Assembly (NCBI RefSeq): GCF_003611275.1
Contig: NZ_CP020694.1
Span: 1,984,001-2,048,000 of the forward strand
DNA: 64,000 nucleotides
Reading direction: 5' to 3'
Source: Sulfitobacter sp. D7
GTDB lineage: Bacteria > Pseudomonadota > Alphaproteobacteria > Rhodobacterales > Rhodobacteraceae
The notes beneath the pieces are model-generated. The model was not told where the DNA came from and ran no database searches. It was given only the letters and a program-made list of their open reading frames with translations. Shown piece after piece: positions 27,764 to 35,181 of the stretch. Each line of letters begins with the position of its first letter. Position 1 is the stretch's first letter. Both the position numbers and the translations under genes were made by a program.

Positions 27764-28387
27764 ATGGACGCGCCAGAACAGCCGCAGATTTACCTTATCA
27801 CCCCACCCGAAGTTGAGCTGAGCCAATTCCCCGCGCAACTGGCCGCCGTGCTGGACGCGCATCCGGTCGCCTGTGTGCGGATGGCGCTATCAACCCGCGA
27901 CGAAGACCGTCTGTCGCGCGCAGGTGACGCGCTGCGCGAAGTGACCCATGCGCGCGATGTGGCCTTGGTGATCTCGGATCACCTGCTGATGGTCGAAAAG
28001 CTCGGCCTTGACGGGGTACACCTGAGCGATGCCGCGCGCACCGTGCGCCATGCCCGCAAAGAACTGGGCGAAGATGCGATCGTCGGTTCTTTCTGCGGCA
28101 CATCGCGGCACGAAGGGATGGCCGCTGGCGAAGCCGGGGCCGATTACGTCAGCTTTGGCCCCACCCAAGCCAGCACGCTTGGCGACGGAAGCTTTGCCGA
28201 AGCCGAATTGTTTCAATGGTGGTCCGAAGTGATCGAAGTGCCCGTCGTCGCCGAGGGCGCGCTGGACATCAATATGATCCGCGCCCTTGCCCCCCGGACC
28301 GACTTTTTCGGCATCGGGACCGAGATTTGGGACAAGGACGATCCGGTGGCCGAACTCGCCACCCTGATCGCCGCCATGCAGGGCTAA
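27764..28387 (+). CDS. Degenerate thiamine-phosphate-synthase homologue
   Basis: A 207-aa TIM-barrel protein of the ThiE/TenI superfamily. ThiE joins HMP-PP and THZ-P to make thiamine phosphate. The fold is recognisable (IYLITPPE, DGVHLSDA, GADYVSFGPT, VPVVAEGALD), but key positions differ from ThiE. The usual LQ.R.K strand reads CVRMALSTRD, the NDR motif reads SDHL, the pyrophosphate-loop PTPTK is replaced by ASTLGD, and the GGI strand reads GAL. It may have another activity. Start 27764 suits the AAGGA site 8 nt upstream; the ATG at 27758 is too close to it. No other thi gene is nearby. Confidence 0.75.
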   Translation: MDAPEQPQIYLITPPEVELSQFPAQLAAVLDAHPVACVRMALSTRDEDRLSRAGDALREVTHARDVALVISDHLLMVEKLGLDGVHLSDAARTVRHARKELGEDAIVGSFCGTSRHEGMAAGEAGADYVSFGPTQASTLGDGSFAEAELFQWWSEVIEVPVVAEGALDINMIRALAPRTDFFGIGTEIWDKDDPVAELATLIAAMQG

Positions 28388-28427
28388 GCGGCCCTTGGGG
28401 CAGCCCGGTTAAGGGCTGCCCGCGTGC

Positions 28428-29573
28428 TTACAGAAATACCCGTTCGATGAACCAATAGGCCCCGACCGCCGCGATGACGCAGGAGGCGGGCACCGCGATG
28501 GCCCGGCGATACCAAACGCGCTTCATCGCCCAGCCGACCAGCACGAAGGCGATGGCGATCACCGCAAGCTGGCCCAGTTCCACCCCGATATTAAAGCCAA
28601 TAAGCGCCGGGACGAATTGCCCCGCAGGCAGGCCAAAGTCCCCCAGCACCGAGGCAAAGCCGAGCCCGTGCAGCAGGCCGAAGCCAAAGATCACCAAGGG
28701 CCGCCAACGGTTCAGCGCAGAGTGAAAGATATTCTCGACCGCGACATAGGTGATCGACGCGGCGATCAGCGGCTCGACAATGGCACCGGGCACGTTGACC
28801 CAGCCCAGAGCACCAAGCGCAAGCGTGACCGTATGAGCCAGCGTGAAGGCGGTAACCTGCCAGATCAAAGGGCGCAGACGGGTCGACAGGAAGAACAGGC
28901 CCAAAACGAAAAGGATATGATCCAACCCTTTGGGCAGGATGTGGTCGAAACCGACCGGGATATAGCTGACGAAGGCTTGCCAACCGCTTTGCGCATCGCC
29001 GCCCGAGAGCGCGATCTCGGGGCTCGTCTCGCCGCCCGCCAGATAGCCGGTATAGGGGTCTTCCACCCCCTGCTGGCGCAGGACCAATGCGCCCGCGCCA
29101 TCAGGCCAGGTCACCTGCACCTGCTCGGCTCCTGCGGGCACTGCCGCCTCCAGCCGCCAAAGACTGTCGCGCGGCAGTTCGGCGTCGATCCCCTCGGGCA
29201 CCTCGATCATCACACTTTCCAAAGGCACGGCCGCGCCATTCACGCTGAGCAATGGCAGGCTGTTCCAGTTCGGCAGAAGCTCGGGCGCACGGGCCGCGAT
29301 ACGCGCGGCGGGCAGGCTGCGCAGCGCATCGTAATCGCCTGCATTCTCGGCATTGTCGGTGTCTTCGACAGTGTCGAGGTCGATCCCCGCCAGCAGGGCT
29401 TCGAGGTTAATCTCAAGCGCCAGCACCGCGCGCCCTTCGGCGACGGTCAGGTCCGCGATTGTCGGTTTGACCTCATGCGCCTGTACCGCAGCGCCTATGG
29501 AAAATACCATCGCGCTTGACATTAGCCCAAGCAATGCCAGCTTGGTTCTTAACAAAATGAAAGTTCGCTTCAT
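28428..29573 (-). CDS. HupE/UreJ_2 family membrane protein
   Basis: A 381-aa inner-membrane protein of the HupE/UreJ group, linked to nickel or cobalt uptake. It has a signal peptide (KRTFILLRTKLALLG..., cleavage after VQA before HEV), a periplasmic domain of about 180 residues, then about six helices. The HupE signatures are SYIPVGFDHILPKGLDHILF (conserved HILP/DHILF), TLAHTVTLAL and GFGLLHGLGFA. The His/Asp-rich motifs in helices could bind metal. Its ATG shares the CATG at 29571-29574 with the divergent DUF4198 gene. An internal ATG at 29522 is an alternative but would shorten the signal peptide. Confidence 0.85.
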   Translation of the reverse strand: MKRTFILLRTKLALLGLMSSAMVFSIGAAVQAHEVKPTIADLTVAEGRAVLALEINLEALLAGIDLDTVEDTDNAENAGDYDALRSLPAARIAARAPELLPNWNSLPLLSVNGAAVPLESVMIEVPEGIDAELPRDSLWRLEAAVPAGAEQVQVTWPDGAGALVLRQQGVEDPYTGYLAGGETSPEIALSGGDAQSGWQAFVSYIPVGFDHILPKGLDHILFVLGLFFLSTRLRPLIWQVTAFTLAHTVTLALGALGWVNVPGAIVEPLIAASITYVAVENIFHSALNRWRPLVIFGFGLLHGLGFASVLGDFGLPAGQFVPALIGFNIGVELGQLAVIAIAFVLVGWAMKRVWYRRAIAVPASCVIAAVGAYWFIERVFL

Positions 29574-30399
29574 GAAACTGACCCAGTTGTCCGCTATTAT
29601 TTTCAGTATCTTACCGGCATTACCTGCCGTTGCCCATGAATACTGGCTGTCGCCGCTGAACTATCAAGTGGAAAGCGGTGAAAAGATCGCAGCCCATTTT
29701 CGCAATGGCGAAGAGTTTGTCGGATCGACCTTTCCCTATCTCCCCAACCGGCTCAATCGTTTTGAGATCGTGGTAGAGGGACAGGCCTATAATCTCTCTC
29801 CCCGTGCGGGCGACAACCCGGCACTGCAGGTCCCCGCACCGGGCCGGGATGGTCTGGTCGTTGTACTGGCCGAAACCACCCCCTCAAAGGTGATCTATGA
29901 GGAATGGGAGAAGTTCCTCTCATTTGCGGAACACAAAGATTTCCCAAAAGCCGAAGCCGATCACAGCGCCAACGGCTGGTCGCAGGAAAAAGTCGTGGAG
30001 AGCTATACACGCCACGTCAAAACACTGATCGCCACAGGTACGGGCGTTGGAGACGACGCCCCCACCGGCATGACCACCGAGTTTGTCGCCCTGACGAATC
30101 CCTATGACGCGGATTTTGACGGTCAGATGAAAGTCGCGCTTTTCTATCAGGATGAACCCCGCGCCGATGCCCAGATTGAGGTATTCGACCGCGCGCCGGA
30201 TGACAGCGTGACCATCTCGCTCCACCGCACCGACGCGGCGGGCGAAGCGGTTATTCCAGTCACCGCAGGCCACGAATACCTCTTTGACGCCGTGGTGCTG
30301 CGCCCGGCAGCAGCGGCGCAAACGGGTGCCGGATACGATCCAGATCAGCCGGTCTGGGAAACGCTCTGGGCGGCGCTGACATTTGCGGTGCCACAATAA
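29572..30399 (+). CDS. Exported DUF4198-like protein, probable Ni/Co uptake accessory
   Basis: A 275-aa protein with a Sec signal peptide (KLTQLSAIIFSILPALPAVA, cleaved before HEYW). The mature protein starts HEYWLSPL, characteristic of DUF4198 proteins, some of which occur with nickel/cobalt ECF-type or HupE-type transporters; the N-terminal histidine is a plausible metal ligand. Most of the rest looks like beta-rich domains ending in an Ig/carboxypeptidase-regulatory-like fold (TDAAGEAVIPVTAGHEYLFDAVV). The ATG at 29572 or 29557 is possible; neither has a strong ribosome binding site. It is head to head with the HupE/UreJ gene, which supports a shared role. Confidence 0.75.
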   Translation: MKLTQLSAIIFSILPALPAVAHEYWLSPLNYQVESGEKIAAHFRNGEEFVGSTFPYLPNRLNRFEIVVEGQAYNLSPRAGDNPALQVPAPGRDGLVVVLAETTPSKVIYEEWEKFLSFAEHKDFPKAEADHSANGWSQEKVVESYTRHVKTLIATGTGVGDDAPTGMTTEFVALTNPYDADFDGQMKVALFYQDEPRADAQIEVFDRAPDDSVTISLHRTDAAGEAVIPVTAGHEYLFDAVVLRPAAAAQTGAGYDPDQPVWETLWAALTFAVPQ

Positions 30400-30441
30400 C
30401 GCCGCTTGCGCGTGGGCAGATTTGGCGGCTAGAAGCGCCGC

Positions 30442-31326
30442 ATGACAAAGACAGCTGACATCCTGTGCATTGGCTCCGTTCTTTGGGACGTGATCGGCCG
30501 CTCTGAAAACGCCATGCGCCAAGGCTCTGACATGCCGGGGCGCATCACCCGTTTGCCGGGCGGCGTGGCGCTGAACATCGGCATGGCCCTTGCGCGCTTT
30601 GGGCTGACACCCGCGCTGCTGTCCGCCGTGGGCCGCGATGCGGAGGGGGATGAGCTGATCGCCGCCTGCGCCCTGCGCGGATTGATCACCGATCACGTCT
30701 ACCGCTCAGACGACCTGCCGACCGACCGCTATATGGCCGTCGAAGGGTCCAACGGGTTGATTGCCGCGATTGCCGATGCCCATTCGCTGGAAGCTGCGGG
30801 GGATAAAATTCTGCGCCCGCTGGAGGATGGCAGCCTGCCCGCCCCTTACGAAGGCGCCGTGGCGCTGGATGGCAACCTCACCGTCGAATTGCTCGCCCGG
30901 ATGGCGCAAAGCCCGCTGTTGGCAAAGGCCGATCTGCGCGTGGCCCCCGCCTCTCCCGGCAAGGCGCTGCGGCTGACGCCTTTCCTTAAAGCGGGGCGCG
31001 GCACGCTTTATGTAAACCTCGAAGAAGCCGGGCTGCTGTGTCAGGCCAGCTTTGACGATTCCCCCTCCGCCGCCCGCGCTCTGCTGGCCCGCGGCGCGCG
31101 CCGTGCCGTGGTGACAGATGGCGGCAACCCCGCCACCGTGGGTCAAGGCGATGATATCATCACCCTCACCCCGCCCTCGGTCCATGTGGCCCGCGTGACG
31201 GGCGCAGGCGACACATTCATGGCCGCCCATGTGGCTGCCGAACTTGGCGGTGCCGTCGCGCAACCCGCCCTCAAGGCCGCACTTGACGCTGCTGCCCTTT
31301 ACGTTTCCGGAGAGACCAAGATATGA
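30442..31326 (+). CDS. psuK: Pseudouridine kinase (PfkB family)
   Basis: A 294-aa ribokinase-fold kinase, predicted to phosphorylate pseudouridine to its 5'-phosphate. PfkB features include ILCIGSVLWDVIG at the N-terminus, GGVALNIGMALARFG and the catalytic-loop signature VTGAGDTFMAA (the Asp is the catalytic base). The assignment to PsuK rests mainly on the four-base ATGA overlap with psuG, since PfkB kinases are hard to tell apart by eye. The ATG is at 30442. Confidence 0.85.
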   Translation: MTKTADILCIGSVLWDVIGRSENAMRQGSDMPGRITRLPGGVALNIGMALARFGLTPALLSAVGRDAEGDELIAACALRGLITDHVYRSDDLPTDRYMAVEGSNGLIAAIADAHSLEAAGDKILRPLEDGSLPAPYEGAVALDGNLTVELLARMAQSPLLAKADLRVAPASPGKALRLTPFLKAGRGTLYVNLEEAGLLCQASFDDSPSAARALLARGARRAVVTDGGNPATVGQGDDIITLTPPSVHVARVTGAGDTFMAAHVAAELGGAVAQPALKAALDAAALYVSGETKI

Positions 31327-32255
31327 CCACCGCCCCTTCCGCCCTGCCCCTGACCTTCAGCGCCGAAGTGGCCAAGGCCCGCGAAAGCGGCGCACCGATC
31401 GTGGCGTTGGAAAGCACCATCATCACCCATGGCATGCCCTATCCGCAAAACCTCGAAGTGGCGCGGCAGGTTGAGCAGGACATCCGCGATGCCGAGGCCG
31501 TGCCTGCAACCATCGCCGTGATCCGTGGCGCGTTGCACATCGGTTTGGACGACGACCAGCTTAGCGATCTGGCGCAGGCCAAAGACGTGGCGAAACTTTC
31601 GCGCGCTGACATGGCCGTCTGCATCGCGTCGGGCGGCACAGGCGCCACCACTGTCGCCGCCACCATGATCGCCGCCAATCTTGCGGGCATCGAAGTCTTC
31701 GCCACCGGCGGCATCGGCGGCGTGCACAAAGGCGCGGAAGACAGCTTTGACATCTCCGCCGACCTGATGGAATTGGCGCAGACCCCCGTCACCGTGATCG
31801 CCGCGGGTGCCAAAGCCATTCTGGACGTCCCGAAAACGCTGGAAGTACTTGAGACCCAAGGCGTGCCGGTCATCACCGTGGGGCAAGACAGCTTCCCCGC
31901 CTTCTGGAGCGCAGGCTCCGAACTGCAATCGCCGTTGCGCCTTGACGATGCCGCAGCCCTTGCCAAAGCCCACCGCACCCGCGCCGCCATGGGGCTGCCC
32001 GGCGGGCAGCTTGTGGCCAATCCGATCCCCGCGGATGAGGAAATTCCTGCCGCCGAACTGGCCCCGATCATCGCGCAGGCCCAATCCGAGGCCGATGCGC
32101 AGGGTGTTAGCGGCAAGGGCGTGACCCCCTTCCTGCTGCAGCGTATTTTCGAACTGACCGAAGGCCGTTCGCTCACCGCCAATATCGCATTGGTGCGCAA
32201 CAATGCCCGGCTGGGGGCCAAGATCGCCGCAAACCTCGTCAACCTGCCGCGCTAA
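31323..32255 (+). CDS. psuG: Pseudouridine-5'-phosphate glycosidase
   Basis: PsuG reversibly splits the C-glycosidic bond of pseudouridine-5'-phosphate to uracil and ribose-5-phosphate. The 310-aa protein has the family hallmark ALESTIITHGMPYPQN (about residues 27-42), ATIAVIRGALHIGL, SRADMAVCIASGGTGATTVAATM and the active-site region VFATGGIGGVHKGAEDSFDISADL. The start overlaps the psuK stop by four bases. Together they form a pseudouridine salvage operon. No pseudouridine transporter is adjacent. Confidence 0.95.
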   Translation: MTTAPSALPLTFSAEVAKARESGAPIVALESTIITHGMPYPQNLEVARQVEQDIRDAEAVPATIAVIRGALHIGLDDDQLSDLAQAKDVAKLSRADMAVCIASGGTGATTVAATMIAANLAGIEVFATGGIGGVHKGAEDSFDISADLMELAQTPVTVIAAGAKAILDVPKTLEVLETQGVPVITVGQDSFPAFWSAGSELQSPLRLDDAAALAKAHRTRAAMGLPGGQLVANPIPADEEIPAAELAPIIAQAQSEADAQGVSGKGVTPFLLQRIFELTEGRSLTANIALVRNNARLGAKIAANLVNLPR

Positions 32256-32339
32256 AGGCGAAAAACACCGTCGAGCCATTGCCGGGCCGGGGCATACGCC
32301 TTAGCTATGTTGCGATTAACTCTTCGGAAAACGGCGCAG

Positions 32340-33092
32340 ATGAACACACCTTTTGATCCCGACCCAACGCAGGTCCGGCGCAGCCTTGTCGCAAGGCTGC
32401 GCGCGTCTTTCCTGACCGGGTTGGTTGTGATTGCGCCCGTTGGGCTGACCATCTGGCTGATCTGGAGCGTGGTCGGCTGGATCGACGGTTTCGTGCTGCC
32501 ATTGGTGCCCAAAGCCTACCATCCTGACCGCCTACTCCAAGATTTCCTTGGCCTTGACCCGTCGATGCAATTCAACGTGCGCGGCCTTGGGGTGGTGATC
32601 TTTTTGATCTTCACCGTCATGGTAGGCTGGGCTGCGAAAGGGCTGATCGGGCGTTCGATGATCCGTTTTGCCGAAAGTCTGGTGGAACGCACCCCCGTGG
32701 TGCGGACGATCTACTCCGGCATCAAACAGATCTCCGAGACGATCTTTGCCCAGTCCGAGCGGAGCTTTGAGACCGCCTGCCTGATCGAATACCCCCGGCG
32801 CGGCATCTGGGCGCTTGGCTTTATCTCGACCGAAGCCAAGGGAGAGGTCTTGGCCCGCACAAATGCAGGGGGCGAGATGCTCTCGGTCTTTCTACCGACC
32901 ACACCAAACCCGACCTCAGGCTTTCTGCTCTTCCTGCCGCGCGAAGATGTGATCGAGCTCGACATGAGTGTCGAAGACGCGGCGAAGCTGGTGATCTCTG
33001 CCGGGCTGGTCTACCCGCCGCGCCCCGGTGCCGATCTGCCCGAGGCGCTGGCGCTGTCAGACCCCGAAAACTCAGCCGAACATCGCGGGTAG
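32340..33092 (+). CDS. DUF502 family membrane protein
   Basis: A 250-aa inner-membrane protein of the DUF502 family, function unknown. It has two helices (ASFLTGLVVIAPVGLTIWLIW, about residues 20-45, and GLGVVIFLIFTVMVGWAA, about 75-95), followed by a conserved soluble part (VRTIYSGIKQISETIF; RRGIWALGFIS; NPTSGFLLFLPREDV). The ATG at 32340 (MNTPFD) is preferred to 32307, which adds an unconvincing basic leader. Its last 21 bp overlap, tail to tail, the patatin gene. Confidence 0.8.
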   Translation: MNTPFDPDPTQVRRSLVARLRASFLTGLVVIAPVGLTIWLIWSVVGWIDGFVLPLVPKAYHPDRLLQDFLGLDPSMQFNVRGLGVVIFLIFTVMVGWAAKGLIGRSMIRFAESLVERTPVVRTIYSGIKQISETIFAQSERSFETACLIEYPRRGIWALGFISTEAKGEVLARTNAGGEMLSVFLPTTPNPTSGFLLFLPREDVIELDMSVEDAAKLVISAGLVYPPRPGADLPEALALSDPENSAEHRG

Positions 33093-34106
33093 ATCAACGC
33101 TGCTGCGTTGGTTCAGATCATCAAAGTGGTCCGTCAAGAACTGATCCGCCGCCGCCACACCCGCCTCATGCAGCGCCCTGATCACGGCTGGGTTCGGCAT
33201 CAGCTTGGTGGCCACCGAAAGCTGCGCCATTAGCGCGTCATCGGCGATCATATGCATGTGGACCCGCTTCATCCGCCCCTCTGGCAAGGTGCCATCCGCG
33301 ATCAGGCGCTGGACGAAATCAATCGCCCGCATCTCTCGCAAGAGGCTGGAATTAAAGCTGATTTCATTGATCCGGTTCTGGATTTGCTGGGGCGTTGTCG
33401 GCAGGTCTTCGCGCTCTAGCGGGTTGATGTTCACCACCACGATATCTTCGGGCAGGTCATCGCGGAACAGCGGAAACAGCGCCGGGTTCCCGGTATAGCC
33501 ACCGTCCCAAAACGCTTCGCGTTGGCCGGTCTGGGCATCGTCAATCTCAACCGCCTTAAAGATCGTCGGCAGACAAGCCGAGGCCAGCAGCGCGGCAAGG
33601 CCGATCTCATCTCCCTCGAACACCCTGATCTTGCCGTTGCGCACCCGTGTGGCGCAGACAAAGAAAAACGGCGGCTTATGCGCGCCCACCTTGCCATAGT
33701 CGAACCGCGCCACGACATCTTCGAGCGGATTGCGATAGAACGGGCCGTAGGCATAGGGCGACACAACCCGCGTCAGCGAGTCTGAGATCGCCATAGGCAG
33801 GGAATATTCCATCGCCTGACTGAGCTTATCCAGCCCAAAAGGCGCCAGCCAATGCGACAGCCGCAGGTCGGAAATGCCCGACACCTGCGTCCAGAGCCAA
33901 TCAAGGTTTTCCCGCGCGCCCTCGCGCCCGCCCGAGATCATGCCCGATTTCAGCGCCGCGCCATTCAGCGCCCCGGCAGACGTGCCGGAGATGCCGCAGA
34001 TCTCAAGATCGTCCTGTTGCAACAGCCGATCCAACACCCCCCAAGTGAAAGCGCCATGCGCGCCGCCCCCTTGGAGGGCGAGGTTAATGCGTTTTTTGAC
34101 CGCCAC
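33072..34106 (-). CDS. Patatin-like phospholipase
   Basis: A 344-aa lipid acyl hydrolase of the patatin family. The oxyanion hole is LQGGGAHGAFTWGVLD near the N-terminus, the nucleophilic serine lies in GTSAGALNGA (about residue 43), and the catalytic Asp is in FWDGGYTGNP. No signal peptide is seen, so it acts inside the cell. It follows bdhA by 5 bp on the same strand. In alphaproteobacteria this pairing suggests a role in polyhydroxybutyrate or membrane-lipid turnover. The 3' end overlaps the DUF502 gene. Confidence 0.9.
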   Translation of the reverse strand: MAVKKRINLALQGGGAHGAFTWGVLDRLLQQDDLEICGISGTSAGALNGAALKSGMISGGREGARENLDWLWTQVSGISDLRLSHWLAPFGLDKLSQAMEYSLPMAISDSLTRVVSPYAYGPFYRNPLEDVVARFDYGKVGAHKPPFFFVCATRVRNGKIRVFEGDEIGLAALLASACLPTIFKAVEIDDAQTGQREAFWDGGYTGNPALFPLFRDDLPEDIVVVNINPLEREDLPTTPQQIQNRINEISFNSSLLREMRAIDFVQRLIADGTLPEGRMKRVHMHMIADDALMAQLSVATKLMPNPAVIRALHEAGVAAADQFLTDHFDDLNQRSSVDLPAMFG

Positions 34107-34111
34107 AGCGC

Positions 34112-34897
34112 TTACAACGCTGTCCAGCCGCCATCGACGCTGATGGTCGTGCCGGTGATCTGGGCCGCCGCGTCAGAGCAGAGAAACGTCGCCGTGCCGC
34201 CCATCTGCTCAACGGTTGCAAATTCACGCGAAGGCTGGCGCGTGAGCATGACCTGCTCGATCACCTCCTCGCGGCTCATGTCGTATTCCTTCATCGTGTC
34301 GGGGATCTGCTTCTCGACGATCGGGGTCAGCACATAACCCGGGCAAATCGCGTTGCAGGTGATCGGCTCTTTCGCCGTCTCCAGCGCCGTGGTCTTGCTG
34401 AGGCCGACAATCCCATGTTTTGCGGCGATATAGGCCGATTTATAGGGCGAGGCCGTCAAGCCATGCGCCGAGGCGATGTTGATCACCCGGCCCCACCCCG
34501 CCTTGCGCATCATCGGCAGTGCTTCGGCGGTGGTGTGAAAGGCCGACGACAGGTTAATCGCGATAATCGCATCCCATTTCTCGGCCGGAAACTCAGGGAT
34601 CGGAGCCACGTGTTGGATGCCCGCATTGTTCACCAGGATGTCACAGGTCCCGGCTTCGGCGATCAAACGCCGACACTCCGCCCCCTTGGACATATCCGCC
34701 TTGATGTACCGGGCCGTTACGTTGCATTCCTCGGCCATCTGCTGCGCCAAAGCATGATCCGCTTCGTCATCGGTAAAAGAGTTCAACACGATATCGGCCC
34801 CGGCTCGCGCCAATTCCCAGGCGATGCCCAGTCCGATTCCAGAATTCGATCCGGTGATTACGGCTGTTTTGCCGGACAGGTCGATGGTGAAAGCCAT
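34112..34897 (-). CDS. bdhA: 3-hydroxybutyrate dehydrogenase
   Basis: BdhA is an NAD-dependent short-chain dehydrogenase that converts (R)-3-hydroxybutyrate to acetoacetate in polyhydroxybutyrate breakdown. The 261-aa protein has the cofactor motif TGSNSGIGLG (about residues 15-24), NNAG, the catalytic Ser in NIASAHGL, and YIAAK (the YxxxK pair). It closely resembles BdhA rather than FabG, including the C-terminal substrate loop EKQIPDTMKEY. The ATG at 34897 has AAGGAG 7 nt upstream. An upstream promoter and terminator-like hairpin (35007-35116) may form an attenuated leader. Confidence 0.92.
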   Translation of the reverse strand: MAFTIDLSGKTAVITGSNSGIGLGIAWELARAGADIVLNSFTDDEADHALAQQMAEECNVTARYIKADMSKGAECRRLIAEAGTCDILVNNAGIQHVAPIPEFPAEKWDAIIAINLSSAFHTTAEALPMMRKAGWGRVINIASAHGLTASPYKSAYIAAKHGIVGLSKTTALETAKEPITCNAICPGYVLTPIVEKQIPDTMKEYDMSREEVIEQVMLTRQPSREFATVEQMGGTATFLCSDAAAQITGTTISVDGGWTAL

Positions 34898-35006
34898 GGC
34901 GCGTCTCCTTGTTCATGCTGCGACTGCATCATGTACTGCGGCGGCGGCAAAGGGAAAGGGTTTGCGCGCGAAACCGCCAAGGAAGGGAGGCGGCACGCAA
35001 TAGGCC

Positions 35007-35081
35007 AAAAAAAACGCCCGCACGAGGCGGGCGTAAGTTATTGAGGCAGGTTTCATACAGGCAAGAAACCTATCGAGCAGT
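35007..35081 (-). ncRNA. Candidate small RNA, or attenuator leader of bdhA
   Basis: About 75 nt on the minus strand run from a predicted start near 35081, seven nt past a good -10, to an intrinsic terminator. The 5' half forms AGGTTTC/GAAACCT (35071-35065 with 35054-35048) around a 10-nt loop. A single-stranded linker follows. The 3' end is a CGCCCGC/GCGGGCG hairpin (35033-35015) with eight U (35014-35007). bdhA begins 110 nt further on, so the unit is either a free sRNA or a leader whose terminator controls bdhA. I do not recognise the family. Confidence 0.55.
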
Positions 35082-35087
35082 GACCTC

Positions 35088-35116
35088 TGTATACGCAATC
35101 TACGGCCACAATCCAA
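35088..35116 (-). promoter_or_regulatory. Promoter of the minus-strand sRNA/leader
   Basis: TTGGAT (35116-35111) and TATACA (35093-35088) are separated by exactly 17 bp. The -35 lies only 9 bp from the -35 of an opposing promoter. Confidence 0.55.
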
Positions 35117-35125
35117 GCTAAAAGT

Positions 35126-35154
35126 TTGATAAGGCGGGAATCCGCGGGTATGGA
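35126..35154 (+). promoter_or_regulatory. Promoter of the solute-binding protein gene
   Basis: TTGATA (35126-35131) and TATGGA (35149-35154) have a 17-bp spacer that contains a small GCGG/CCGC palindrome. A start near 35161 would leave a leader of about 21 nt. Confidence 0.5.
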
Positions 35155-35181
35155 TTAACTCCAACAAAATAAGGGCAGATC

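Noticed and set aside
34913..35052. A short minus-strand reading frame starting in the 35-kb leader (MKPASITYARL...)
   Set aside because: It reads straight through the terminator hairpin and has no ribosome binding site. A leader peptide cannot be excluded but there is no positive evidence.
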